Below are positions 23,899-41,620 of a stretch of 64,000 bases of DNA, in pieces. Positions within the stretch are counted from its first letter, which is position 1. Every line of letters starts with the position of its first letter. A program made the position numbers and the translations under genes. The notes beneath the pieces are model-generated. The model saw nothing but the letters and a program-made list of their open reading frames with translations, made no database searches and was not told the origin of the DNA. This stretch comes from Jacaranda mimosifolia (lineage: Eukaryota > Streptophyta > Magnoliopsida > Lamiales > Bignoniaceae): positions 3,189,501 to 3,253,500 of the forward strand of contig CM032117.1 of the NCBI GenBank assembly GCA_018894105.1. The letters are read 5' to 3'.

Positions 23899-26800
23899 AT
23901 GAACGGAGGAATTGCGTCTCCTCAATGCTTTGTCCTAAGAACGTTGTGTCATCTTCTCGCCGGCTATTCTGCCAATGCATCTATCCAGACCGAACTTTTA
24001 GTTCACTTACCAAAGCCTTACCTTTTCTCTCGAATTCAGTTCCGGAGCGCCACATTTTCGCTTTTTCTGATGATAAAAAACAAACGCAACTTCCTTATGA
24101 GAACCAGGTTGGAATTCCATCTGAAAGGGCCCGAATTTGTGCTTTCTCAGAAGTATGATTTTTTGATTGAAAAATACCGATTTTCTCGTTCTGGTGTCGA
24201 AGCCAAACAGTTCCATTCAGATATAATCAAGAATGGGTTTGTTGGCGATTTATTTATGGGCAATACTCTCATCAATGTTTATGTTAGGAATGGGGATTTG
24301 GCCTCTGCTAATAATGTGTTCGATGAAATGCCTGATAAGAATTCGGTTACGTGGGCTTGTTTGATTTCTGGGTATACTCAGAATGAAATGCCTAAAGATG
24401 CTTTTGCTGCGTTTGGAAGAATGGTGTCTGCTGGGTTTATTCCAAACCATTATGCACTTGGGAGTGCTTTAAGGGCTTGTCAAGGACTGGGAGCTGAGGG
24501 ATTGAAACATGGGATGCAAATTCATGGTTTAGTTTCGAAAACACGATATGCAGTTGATGTAGTCGTGTGCAATGTCTTGATCTCTATGTACGGGAGTTGC
24601 ATTGAGGGTTCCATTGGTAGTGATTATGCTTGGCGTGTTTTTGATGGGATAGCAAATAAGAATTCCATATCCTGGAATTCTATCATATCTGTTTACTCTC
24701 AGAGAGGGGAGGAGGATACTGCTTTTGGTCTTTTCTCTAGTATGCAAAAGGAGGGATTAGGGTTTAGTTTTAGGCCTAGTGAGTATACATTCGGTAGCTT
24801 AATAACTGCTGCATCCGAATCCCTTATTGTTGATCATGGTCTGCCCTTGCTCAAGCAGCTGCTGGCAAAAATTGAGAGGTCTGGATTTGTAGAAGATTTG
24901 TATGTGGGTAGTGCTCTGGTGAGTGGTTTTGCACGTTTTGGTGCAATTGATACTGCCAAGAGTATTTTTCAGCATATGGGTACAAGAAATGCTGTGTCTG
25001 TGAATGGATTGATGGTTGGATTGGTGAAGCTTAAGCAAGGGGAAGAAGCGATCGAGGTGTTCTTGGAAACAAGGGACCTAGTTAGATTAAACGCTGATAC
25101 ATACGTGCTTCTCTTGAGCGCCTTTGTTGAATTCTCATGTCTAGAAGATGGGAAAAGTAGAGGGAAAGAGGTACATGGATATCTCCTACGAACTGGGATA
25201 AGTGATTCAAGCATTGCTATTGGGAATAGCTTGATTAATATGTATGCCAAATGTGGAGCTATCAAAGATGCTTGTTCTGTTTTTAAGTTGATGGTTGATA
25301 AAGATTCAGTTTCATGGAGTTCCATGATCTCTGGGCTAGACCAAAACAAGTGTTTTGAAGATGCATTGTTGAGTTTCCGCACAATGAAGAGAATTGGGCT
25401 AATACCTTCAAATTTCACGCTAATCAGCACTTTAAGTTCATGTAGCAGGATAGGCTGGATGAGGATGGGAGAGCAAATACATGGCGAAGCGGTTAAGTTG
25501 GGACTCAATTGGGACGTTTCTGTAGCAAATACCCTTCTTTCCCTATATGCTGATACTGGATGCGTCACTGAATGTAGGAAAGTATTCTCCTTTATGCATG
25601 ATCGGGATCAGGTCTCGTGGAATTCAATTATCCGGGCATTTCATGATCCTGAGGCATCTGTTTTTGAAGCTGCAAAATACTTCACAGAGATGATGCGAGC
25701 TGGATGGATTCCCAACAATGTAACCTTCATAAATATCCTCTCAGCAGCAGCATCTCTTTCTTGTATTGAGCTAACACATCAGGTTCACGCGCTGGTGTTA
25801 AAATATCGCCTTATGGATGATAATACAGTTAAGAATTCTCTGCTCACATGCTACGGCAAGTGTGGACAAATGAATGACTGTGAAATTATATTCTCTAGAA
25901 TGTCGGAAAGGGATGATGTCAGTTGGAATTCCATGATCTCAGGCTACATCCACTGTGAGCTTTTAGTAAAGGCTATGGACTTAGTCTGGCTTATGTTGCA
26001 TAATGGCCAAAAGTTAGATTCTTTCACCTTTGCCACTGTTCTCAGTGCTTGTGCTTCTGTTGCAACATTGGAGCACGGCATGGAGGTTCACGCTTGTGCA
26101 ACTAGAGCCTGTTTGGTATCTGATGTGGTTATCGGAAGTGCACTTGTCGACATGTATGCCAAATGTGGAAGGATAGAATATGCTTCAAGATTCTTTGACT
26201 TGATGCCTTTCCGGAATTTATACTCTTGGAACTCCATGATATCTGGCTATGCACGGCATGGTGATGGACACAAAGCTCTAGAGATATTTACACAGATGAA
26301 ACTGGAAAACCAGCCACCAGATCATGTGACCTTTGTTGGGGTCTTATCAGCTTGTAGCCATATGGGATTGGTTAGCCAAGGTCATGACCATTTTGAATCT
26401 ATGAGCAAAGTGTATGGACTCTCCCCTCAAATCGAGCACTACTCATGTACGGTTGACCTTCTTGGCAGAGCTGGTGAGTTCGCTAAGTTAGAGGATTTCG
26501 TAAATAGAATGCCACTAAGGCCCAATGTTCTAATATGGAGGACAATTCTTGGTGCCTGTGGCCGGGCAAATGGTCGGCTGCTGGATTTAGGTAGGCGGGC
26601 TGCTGATATGATAATGGAGTTGGAACCCCAAAATGGTGTCAACTATGTCCTCGTTGCTAACATGTATGCTTCTGGAGAAAAATGGGAACATGTGGCTGAG
26701 GCCCGACATGCAATGAAGATAGCAGCAGCTAAGAAAGAAGCCGGCTGCAGTTGGGTCACTATGAAAGATGGGATACACATTTTCATCTCTGGGGACAAAT

Positions 26801-27144
26801 CACATCCTGATACGGATGCAATATACGAAAAGCTTGGAGAATTGCATGGGAAAATGAAGGCAGCGGGATATGTACCTCAGATAAGATGTGCTCTCTATGA
26901 TCTTGAAGTGGAGAACAAAGAAGAAGTGTTGAGCTTCCACAGTGAGAGGCTAGCAGTTGCTTTTGTTCTTACGCGCAAATCACAACTGCCTATAAGGATA
27001 ATGAAGAATCTTAGAGTTTGTGGGGACTGCCATTCGGCCTTTAAGTACATATCAGAAATCGTCGGGAGGCAGATTGTGTTAAGGGACTCCAACAGATTTC
27101 ATCATTTTAAGGATGGCATATGTTCTTGTAATGATTACTGGTGA
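23899..27144 (+). CDS. MEF7: PPR protein, PLS class with E and DYW domains (MEF7-like editing factor)
   Basis: An intronless 1081-residue protein. After an N-terminal region of about 100 residues suited to an organelle presequence, PLS-type PPR repeats run to about residue 880 (recurring D-VSWNSMISGY, N-LI-MYAKCG, FVGVLSACSHMGL). E/E+ motifs follow (NYVLVANMYASGEKW, KKEAGCSWV). The C-terminal DYW deaminase-like domain shows HSERLAVAF (HxE), CGDCHSAFKY (CxxC), HHFKDGICSC and the terminal triplet DYW. Such proteins direct C-to-U editing of organelle RNA. From memory, wording along the whole length matches Arabidopsis At5g09950 (MEF7, mitochondrial). The intact zinc and catalytic residues suggest activity. 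The exact editing sites cannot be read from this sequence. Confidence 0.9.
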   Translation: MNGGIASPQCFVLRTLCHLLAGYSANASIQTELLVHLPKPYLFSRIQFRSATFSLFLMIKNKRNFLMRTRLEFHLKGPEFVLSQKYDFLIEKYRFSRSGVEAKQFHSDIIKNGFVGDLFMGNTLINVYVRNGDLASANNVFDEMPDKNSVTWACLISGYTQNEMPKDAFAAFGRMVSAGFIPNHYALGSALRACQGLGAEGLKHGMQIHGLVSKTRYAVDVVVCNVLISMYGSCIEGSIGSDYAWRVFDGIANKNSISWNSIISVYSQRGEEDTAFGLFSSMQKEGLGFSFRPSEYTFGSLITAASESLIVDHGLPLLKQLLAKIERSGFVEDLYVGSALVSGFARFGAIDTAKSIFQHMGTRNAVSVNGLMVGLVKLKQGEEAIEVFLETRDLVRLNADTYVLLLSAFVEFSCLEDGKSRGKEVHGYLLRTGISDSSIAIGNSLINMYAKCGAIKDACSVFKLMVDKDSVSWSSMISGLDQNKCFEDALLSFRTMKRIGLIPSNFTLISTLSSCSRIGWMRMGEQIHGEAVKLGLNWDVSVANTLLSLYADTGCVTECRKVFSFMHDRDQVSWNSIIRAFHDPEASVFEAAKYFTEMMRAGWIPNNVTFINILSAAASLSCIELTHQVHALVLKYRLMDDNTVKNSLLTCYGKCGQMNDCEIIFSRMSERDDVSWNSMISGYIHCELLVKAMDLVWLMLHNGQKLDSFTFATVLSACASVATLEHGMEVHACATRACLVSDVVIGSALVDMYAKCGRIEYASRFFDLMPFRNLYSWNSMISGYARHGDGHKALEIFTQMKLENQPPDHVTFVGVLSACSHMGLVSQGHDHFESMSKVYGLSPQIEHYSCTVDLLGRAGEFAKLEDFVNRMPLRPNVLIWRTILGACGRANGRLLDLGRRAADMIMELEPQNGVNYVLVANMYASGEKWEHVAEARHAMKIAAAKKEAGCSWVTMKDGIHIFISGDKSHPDTDAIYEKLGELHGKMKAAGYVPQIRCALYDLEVENKEEVLSFHSERLAVAFVLTRKSQLPIRIMKNLRVCGDCHSAFKYISEIVGRQIVLRDSNRFHHFKDGICSCNDYW

Positions 27145-28259
27145 CTCTGGAAAGCATTGGCGCAGGGGATGCTTCTTTGGAGCCAAGACAAACAGGAGAC
27201 ACTTTGCTGGTAGTGTGGCTGATTTTATGAGGCAAGGTGAGTGGAAATGTTGAGCTTATGCTTATTTACATGTTCCTTTAATTGATTTTGTGATGATAGC
27301 CTGAAAATGGAAGGTAGCATGGCCAAAGTACAATTGTGGCACTGGAGTTTTTTAGCACGAACTAACATATCTTGTGCCCATTGAACTTTGAAACTCTTGT
27401 GGGTTTGCTTTGATGAGATTTTGAAGGACGTAGAAATTATATTATAGAATCACAAATTCAATTTGATTTTTCTTGGATGTCTTCATATTCTTGGGAAATT
27501 TCATATCGTATGATTGGGCACATACCAAGTGAATTATAAATATAAAAATATAATGAATTATAAAGTGAAATGCTATATGATATATAGTCTAACAATTCAT
27601 AAAGTAGTTGGTATATATCCAATTGACTAGTAGGATATGAGTTTGTATTTTGTTAATTTGAGATTTAAAATAACAATTTAGTACTCAAATACAACACATT
27701 TGACCTTTAAAAATTATTTGGATAAACCTTATTTTCTATTTATTTACATGACCAGTTTAATGCACTTATTTCAAGAGTCATCATCATAATCCTCCAAGAA
27801 TGGTTAGATCTCAGTATGTCTCGACTTTGGCTTGATTATAGCATGATTCTTGATTCTTAAATAGACAAACCTAACCTGTAGTCAAGGTAGTCTATTTCTC
27901 TTTGTAAGAAATGCCATGCATAATTTTAGAATGGTTTCACATCACATGATTTACTCGTCGGATGGGATCCATATAAAAAATTTGACTATATTATGTGGAG
28001 GAAAAAGAAAAACAAGAAAACAAAAGAAAGATATACCAAAAGGGCACAGTGCAGGAACCACACTCAACCAGCCAATCATTGTGTGCCAAACAAGAGGCCG
28101 GAAAATACTGCCGACGTAGTACTTTCCTTCTCCACCCAAAATCATTTGCCCCTTCCAAAAATATCCCATCTTATGACTAGGAAAAATTAAATTCATAACT
28201 ATCGAACATTTGAATAAACCTACTTTCCACCCTTTCTCCCCGAACCAAATGGACCAGCC
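27145..28259. other. Spacer between the two PPR genes
   Basis: The 3' UTR of the editing factor, then AT-rich DNA with repeated ATATA words (27535-27620). The last 60 bases before the HCF152 start become CCA/CT-rich. No gene was seen. Confidence 0.5.
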
Positions 28260-30467
28260 ATGAACGCTACCCACACTCTCAGCCTCCACTGGGTTTCGCC
28301 GCCGCCTTCCTCCACCACCCTGTTCACTTCCACCACCACTTCCCCTTCCACCACCTCAAAACGTTCCTCACTTCGCTTTCAGACCACCAAAAACTCTTCC
28401 AACATCTCTCTTGCTTCCGCAACCTCTACTGACAAGTTTCCGAATTCCCAAGATCAGGTACTCCTCACACTCCTTCGGCAGAGGAAAACTGAGGAGGCTT
28501 GGTTATTATACGCGCAATGCGCCCACCTCCCAAATCCCACCTGCCTTAGCCGCTTAGTTTCACAATTGTCCTATCTAAACACGGTGGAAGGTTTGACTAG
28601 AGCGCAAACCATTATCCAGCGCCTCCGGCGCGAGCGCCAGCTCCACCGCCTCGATGCCAATTCCCTCGGCCTCCTCGCGGTGGCTGCCGCCAAAGGCGGC
28701 CACACTCTTTATGCCGCATCTATTGTCAAGTCCATGCTTAAGTCAGGTTATCTCCCCCATGTCAAGGCGTGGAGTGCTGTGATAAGTAGACTCGCTGCTT
28801 CAGGTGATGATGGACCACTTGAGGCGATTAAGCTGTTTGATTCTGTGATGAAAAGGGTGCGCAGATTTGGGGATTCGGAGGTAGTTAAGGACTCGAGACC
28901 GGATACGGGTGCTTATAATGCTGTGCTCAATGCTTGTGCCAATCTTGGTGATACTAAGAAGTTCCTCCAACTGTTTGATGAAATGTCCGAATTCAGGTGT
29001 GACCCCGATGCACTGACGTATAACATAATGATTAAATTATGTGCGAGAGTTGAGAGGAAGGATTTGCTTGTGTTTGTTTTGGAGAGGATAATTGAGAAGG
29101 GGATACCTTTGTGTAAGACGACATTGCATTCACTGGTTGCAGCTTATGTTGGTTTTGGTGATTTGGAGACTGCTGAGAAACTGATTCAGGCTATGAGAGA
29201 AGGGAGGAGAGACCTTTGCAAGATTTTGAGGGAGTCGTCATGCTCTGAGGATAGGTACTCAGATGATGAGGAAATGGTGAATGAAACTGATGTGTTTGAG
29301 AAATTATTACCCATTTCAATTGATTTTGGTAGTGAGCCTCCAGAATTGCCTCAGGCGGTCGCACCAGACTCAAGAATTTATACAACCTTGATGAAAGGTT
29401 ATATGAAGGCTGGTCGTGTCGCTGACACAGTGAGGATGCTTGAGGCCATGAGGCACCAGAAAGACAGTACGAGCCATCCAGACCATGTGACTTACACCAC
29501 AGTTATATCTGCATTTGTGAAGGCTGGATCAATGGACAGGGCACGACAAGTGCTCAAGGAGATGGCTAGAATCCGTGTTCCTGCTAACCTAATCACATAT
29601 AATATTCTTCTGAAAGGATATTGCCAGCAACTGCAGATTGATAAGGCGGAGGATCTCATTGGGGAGATGGTTGACGAGGCGGGGATTGAACCTGATGTGG
29701 TTTCTTATAATACATTGATTGATGGATGTATACTGGTCGATGACAGTGCAGGAGCTCTTACGTACTTCAACGAGATGAGGAAGAGAGGTATTGCTCCGAC
29801 AAAAGTAAGTTACACCACTTTGATGAAAGCCTTTGCTTCATCTGGTCAGCCAAAATTAGCCAACAAGGTTTTTGATGAGATGCTCAAAGATCCTCGAGTG
29901 AAAGTCGATTTGGTAGCCTGGAATATGTTGGTTGAAGGATATTGTAAACTTGGGCTGGTAGATGAAGCGAAGAGTATAATTCAGAAGATGAAAGATAATG
30001 GGGTCTATCCAAATGTGGCCACCTATGGAAGTCTTGCAAATGCGATAGCATTGGCTAGAAAACCAGGGGAAGCTCTTCTACTGTGGAATGAAATAAAGGA
30101 GAGGTGCGGGATTCAAAACGAAGGTGAAGAATCTAGTTCTTCATCGGCCCTCCCACCTCTAAAACCTGACGAAGGACTTTTAGATGCTCTGGCTGATATT
30201 TGTGTGAGGGCAGCTTTCTTTAGGAAAGCTTTGGAGATTGTTGCGTGCATGGAGGAGCACGGCATACATCCGAATAAGACTAAGTACAAGAGAATCTATG
30301 TAGAGATGCATTCAAGGATGTTTACCAGTAAGCATGCCTCAAGGGCTAGACAGGATAGAAGAAGGGAAAGGAAAAGGGCAGCGGAGGCTTTCAAGTTTTG
30401 GTTGGGACTGCCCAACTCTTATTACGGGAGTGAATGGCGTCTTGACCCTGCAGATGAATATGCATAG
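28260..30467 (+). CDS. HCF152: Chloroplast P-class PPR protein HCF152
   Basis: An intronless gene of 735 residues. The first 60 residues are Ser/Thr-rich with almost no acidic residues, typical of a chloroplast transit peptide. About a dozen P-type PPR repeats follow (TGAYNAVLNACANLGD, DALTYNIMIKLCARVE, ITYNILLKGYCQQLQ, VVSYNTLIDGCILVD, VSYTTLMKAFASSGQ, NVATYGSLANAIALA), interrupted by an acidic insert at about residues 325-365. The basic C-terminus RARQDRRRERKRAAEAFKFW is conserved in HCF152. In Arabidopsis (At3g09650) this RNA-binding protein protects and processes the psbH-petB region of plastid psbB operon transcripts. It is tail-to-tail with MCM8, as in Arabidopsis. Confidence 0.92.
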   Translation: MNATHTLSLHWVSPPPSSTTLFTSTTTSPSTTSKRSSLRFQTTKNSSNISLASATSTDKFPNSQDQVLLTLLRQRKTEEAWLLYAQCAHLPNPTCLSRLVSQLSYLNTVEGLTRAQTIIQRLRRERQLHRLDANSLGLLAVAAAKGGHTLYAASIVKSMLKSGYLPHVKAWSAVISRLAASGDDGPLEAIKLFDSVMKRVRRFGDSEVVKDSRPDTGAYNAVLNACANLGDTKKFLQLFDEMSEFRCDPDALTYNIMIKLCARVERKDLLVFVLERIIEKGIPLCKTTLHSLVAAYVGFGDLETAEKLIQAMREGRRDLCKILRESSCSEDRYSDDEEMVNETDVFEKLLPISIDFGSEPPELPQAVAPDSRIYTTLMKGYMKAGRVADTVRMLEAMRHQKDSTSHPDHVTYTTVISAFVKAGSMDRARQVLKEMARIRVPANLITYNILLKGYCQQLQIDKAEDLIGEMVDEAGIEPDVVSYNTLIDGCILVDDSAGALTYFNEMRKRGIAPTKVSYTTLMKAFASSGQPKLANKVFDEMLKDPRVKVDLVAWNMLVEGYCKLGLVDEAKSIIQKMKDNGVYPNVATYGSLANAIALARKPGEALLLWNEIKERCGIQNEGEESSSSSALPPLKPDEGLLDALADICVRAAFFRKALEIVACMEEHGIHPNKTKYKRIYVEMHSRMFTSKHASRARQDRRRERKRAAEAFKFWLGLPNSYYGSEWRLDPADEYA

Positions 30468-30916
30468 GAACTTCAGCGTACTCAACAAATGCAACAGTAT
30501 TATACTTATCTAGGGAAAGTAGTTCAAAAGTTTGAAGTGAAACCATTGTTGCATGCACCATTTATCATGTTGATCCTTGTCTGTAGAATATCAACGAATC
30601 TGCACTCATCATGTAAACATTACAGATAGTAAATTAACAGCATGTGGTAGGTTACAGTGGAATGTACGTCTACAACACTGTAAAGCTTCAAAGAAATGTG
30701 AAAATTTATAATGTTGTCTTCTTCAGTCTGGTGGTTCAGCAAAATCAATGTACAAATTATAAGGTATGTCCAGCGGTAAAACCATCAGGTGATGGTTGAG
30801 GAATAAACAACCAACCCTTGCACAAGCAGTTATACTGATCGAAATGAAGCGTGGGGATATATGCAAAAGCCAAATGTTGACTTCAGAATTTAGCCTGCTA
30901 TTGAGAGCTGCAGAAA
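30468..30916. other. Shared 3' spacer between convergent HCF152 and MCM8
   Basis: A 449-bp convergent spacer that must hold both 3' UTRs. No further gene was seen. Confidence 0.6.
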
Positions 30917-39643
<8,727 letters not shown>

Positions 39644-39735
39644 ATCGATTGATGACGACGTGGCCGGTGGTGGTGGTGGTGGTGGTGGTGGCGGTGACTC
39701 TGAGGGCTCCGGTGATTGAAATTTATGTCCTATGA

Positions 39736-39749
39736 TTTTTGGCGGGAGA
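39736..39749 (-). promoter_or_regulatory. E2F-type site upstream of MCM8
   Basis: The plus strand reads TTTTTGGCGGGAGA, containing TTTGGCGG, which fits the E2F consensus WTTSSCSS. It lies about 95 bases upstream of the preferred MCM8 ATG on the minus strand. E2F control of replication and repair MCM genes is established in plants; use of this particular site is inferred. Confidence 0.6.
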
Positions 39750-39820
39750 AAGTATTTGAAGAGACTACAGGCCCTGGGCTCGAGTGCGCTTGCTTTATTT
39801 ATGCTGTAGTGTTGTACCAT

Positions 39821-40487
39821 GTTTCCCTTCTATGCATTTTATCACAAATATTTGCTGGTTATGTACTCTTTATTTTGAGTGTGGACCAATGTTGATTTAT
39901 GTGGACTTTACTCGGCCCTTGATGGTGCTACGCTGATGGTCCTGTGCTTGAGTGGGTTGTTCAAGTATCTGCTATGTTCGCGGCTAAACACGAAAGCCCT
40001 AACATGACATAGCGGAAGGAGGTAAGGTCGCCACTACTGTTTCCTTTCTTTTTGCCTTATCCAAAAAAAAAAACACCTTTTTGCCTTATCAAAAAAATAA
40101 AATAAAATGTTGTACCATGTTTGTGTTGCAGCATTTTTTATATATGTTCTACATTAAGATTATAGTAGAACATAATCTTTTCGAGTATTTTAATTTTATA
40201 TATTTTACAAGTGGATAATTTCTGAAATGTGTCTACTTGTCAACTATATTTTTAAAATTGTATACTCGAAACGCATTAATGTAGAGCATTTATTTACTTG
40301 CGATATTTTTCAAAACAACTCAAGGAAGTTCATCCCGTTTGTATTTCTTGATCTTGATTCATCATTGTTTGAATTTTCTTACAAGTCGGTGTCTTCTGTT
40401 TTATACTTATTTTTTAGTAATTATTAAATGATTGTACATATTAGACTGAATTATACATATTGAGTTTGGCAGATTGTTCAAATTATT
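39821..40487. other. MCM8 upstream region and AT-rich spacer
   Basis: The MCM8 5' flank followed by AT-rich DNA with A-runs at about 40061 and 40088. No gene was recognised. Confidence 0.5.
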
Positions 40488-40818
40488 AAAAAGTTATCAT
40501 GATTCCATGCATTGTATTTTACTCTCTTTTAAGGGTTCATTTTTTCGTCGCTTGGAGTAAAAGTCCTCAATTAAAAATCTTATCATGTTTGGCTATAAAA
40601 AATTATCATGACTCCATATATTGTATATTACTCTCTGTTAAGGATTTATTTTTTCCTCGTTTGTAGTAAAAGCCCTTAATTAAAAATCTCACAATGTTTG
40701 ACTATAAAAAATTATCACGAATTCATATATCGTATGTTAATCTCTTTTAATTAAGGGTTCATTTTTTCCTCGCTCACAGTAAAAGTCCTCAATTAAAAAT
40801 TTTACCGTGTTTGGCTAT
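40488..40818. repeat. Three-copy 109-bp tandem repeat
   Basis: The phrase TTATCATGA or TTATCACGA, then TTTTTTCGTCG or TTTTTCCTCG, then AGTAAAAG-CC and AATTAAAAAT, and finally TGTTTGGCTATA, recurs with starts at 40494, 40603 and 40712. The period is 109 bp. Copies differ by point changes and a short insertion in the third. No ORF spans the units. Confidence 0.85.
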
Positions 40819-40894
40819 ATAGTAAGAACCACGTAATTTGTTGTCATGTCTCTACATTTTTTCCCCCTCATCGTGAGCACTACTGAATAAACAA

Positions 40895-40896
<2 letters not shown>

Positions 40897-40927
<31 letters not shown>

Positions 40928-41005
40928 CCATTATCTAAAATCACCCCCCACCCCCACCCCACCCCACCCCACCCCACCCAACCCAACCAACCAACCAAAA
41001 CACCA
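40897..41005. repeat. (GAT)n run and adjacent C-rich (CCCCA)n tract
   Basis: Ten GAT units at 40897-40927 are followed at 40943-40980 by seven C-runs of 3-6 bases separated by single A residues. This degrades into CCCAA and CCAA repeats up to about 41005. The complementary strand is G-rich with regular runs. Confidence 0.9.
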
Positions 41006-41129
41006 CCAAAAAAAATAAATAAATATATATATATATAATAATAAATAAATAAACAAATAAATTACATATAGAAAGTGTCTAGTTTTAGGCGGTAAACAAC
41101 TTTCAAAATTAGCGGGTAAAAGTATATGT

Positions 41130-41325
41130 AGTGTTTGGTTTTATTTTGGCTGTTTTGGAAAAAATATTTTGGGGAGAGAGTTAGAGGAATGTGATGTTTG
41201 TTAGATTTTGTTTTGAGAATTTGTCAGAGATAATTTTGAATTGGAACAGATATGAGAAGACAAATTATACTGTAAATGTCAAATCAATATCTTTTTATTT
41301 GGTTAATGAGGTGAAAATATAATTT
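41130..41325. mobile_element. Tourist-like MITE, 5'-half fragment
   Basis: It begins GTGTTTGGTTTTATTTTGG and shares GAGGAATGTGAT, TTTTGAGAAT and the ATTATACTGTAAATGTCAAATCAATATC region with the units at 4106 and 57533. The right half is missing; the sequence runs directly into a Helitron helicase remnant. Confidence 0.5.
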
Positions 41326-41335
41326 ATACCTAAAG

Positions 41336-41620
41336 TACCCACTTTCACCAGCTGAAAATGAAGGCTACCCATTCAATTTCAAACATAAGCAACTCCCCCT
41401 TAGACTTGGCTTTGCCATGACAATCGATAAAATGCATGGCCAAGGAATTTCAAATGCATGAGTCTATTTGCTGAAGTCAATCTTCTGTCACGGTAAATTA
41501 TATGTGGCTCTCTCTAGAGGAACATCACCATCTATAATAAAATTGTTGATCAAACCAGATATAGTCAATACTAAAGGGAAAATTATATGCTCAAAAAATG
41601 TTGTCCACAAAGAAGTTTTA
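41336..41620 (+). pseudogene. Helitron helicase C-terminal remnant
   Basis: One frame reads PLSPAENEGYPFNFKHKQLP, then LRLGFAMTIDKMHGQG, a stop at 41459-41461, then FCHGKLYVALSRGTSPS, LLIKPDIVNTKGKIICSKNV and HKEVL. These match the C-terminal PIF1-like helicase motifs (FAMTINKAQGQ, LYVALSRG, KNVVYKEVL) of plant Rep/Hel Helitron proteins as known from the family. Only the last 95 codons survive and one stop interrupts them, so this is a dead fragment. I found no convincing Helitron 3' hairpin with CTRR downstream. Confidence 0.8.

Noticed and set aside
24969..25568. 199-residue open frame on the minus strand
   Set aside because: Antisense shadow of the DYW-class PPR gene; composition mirrors the PPR repeats.
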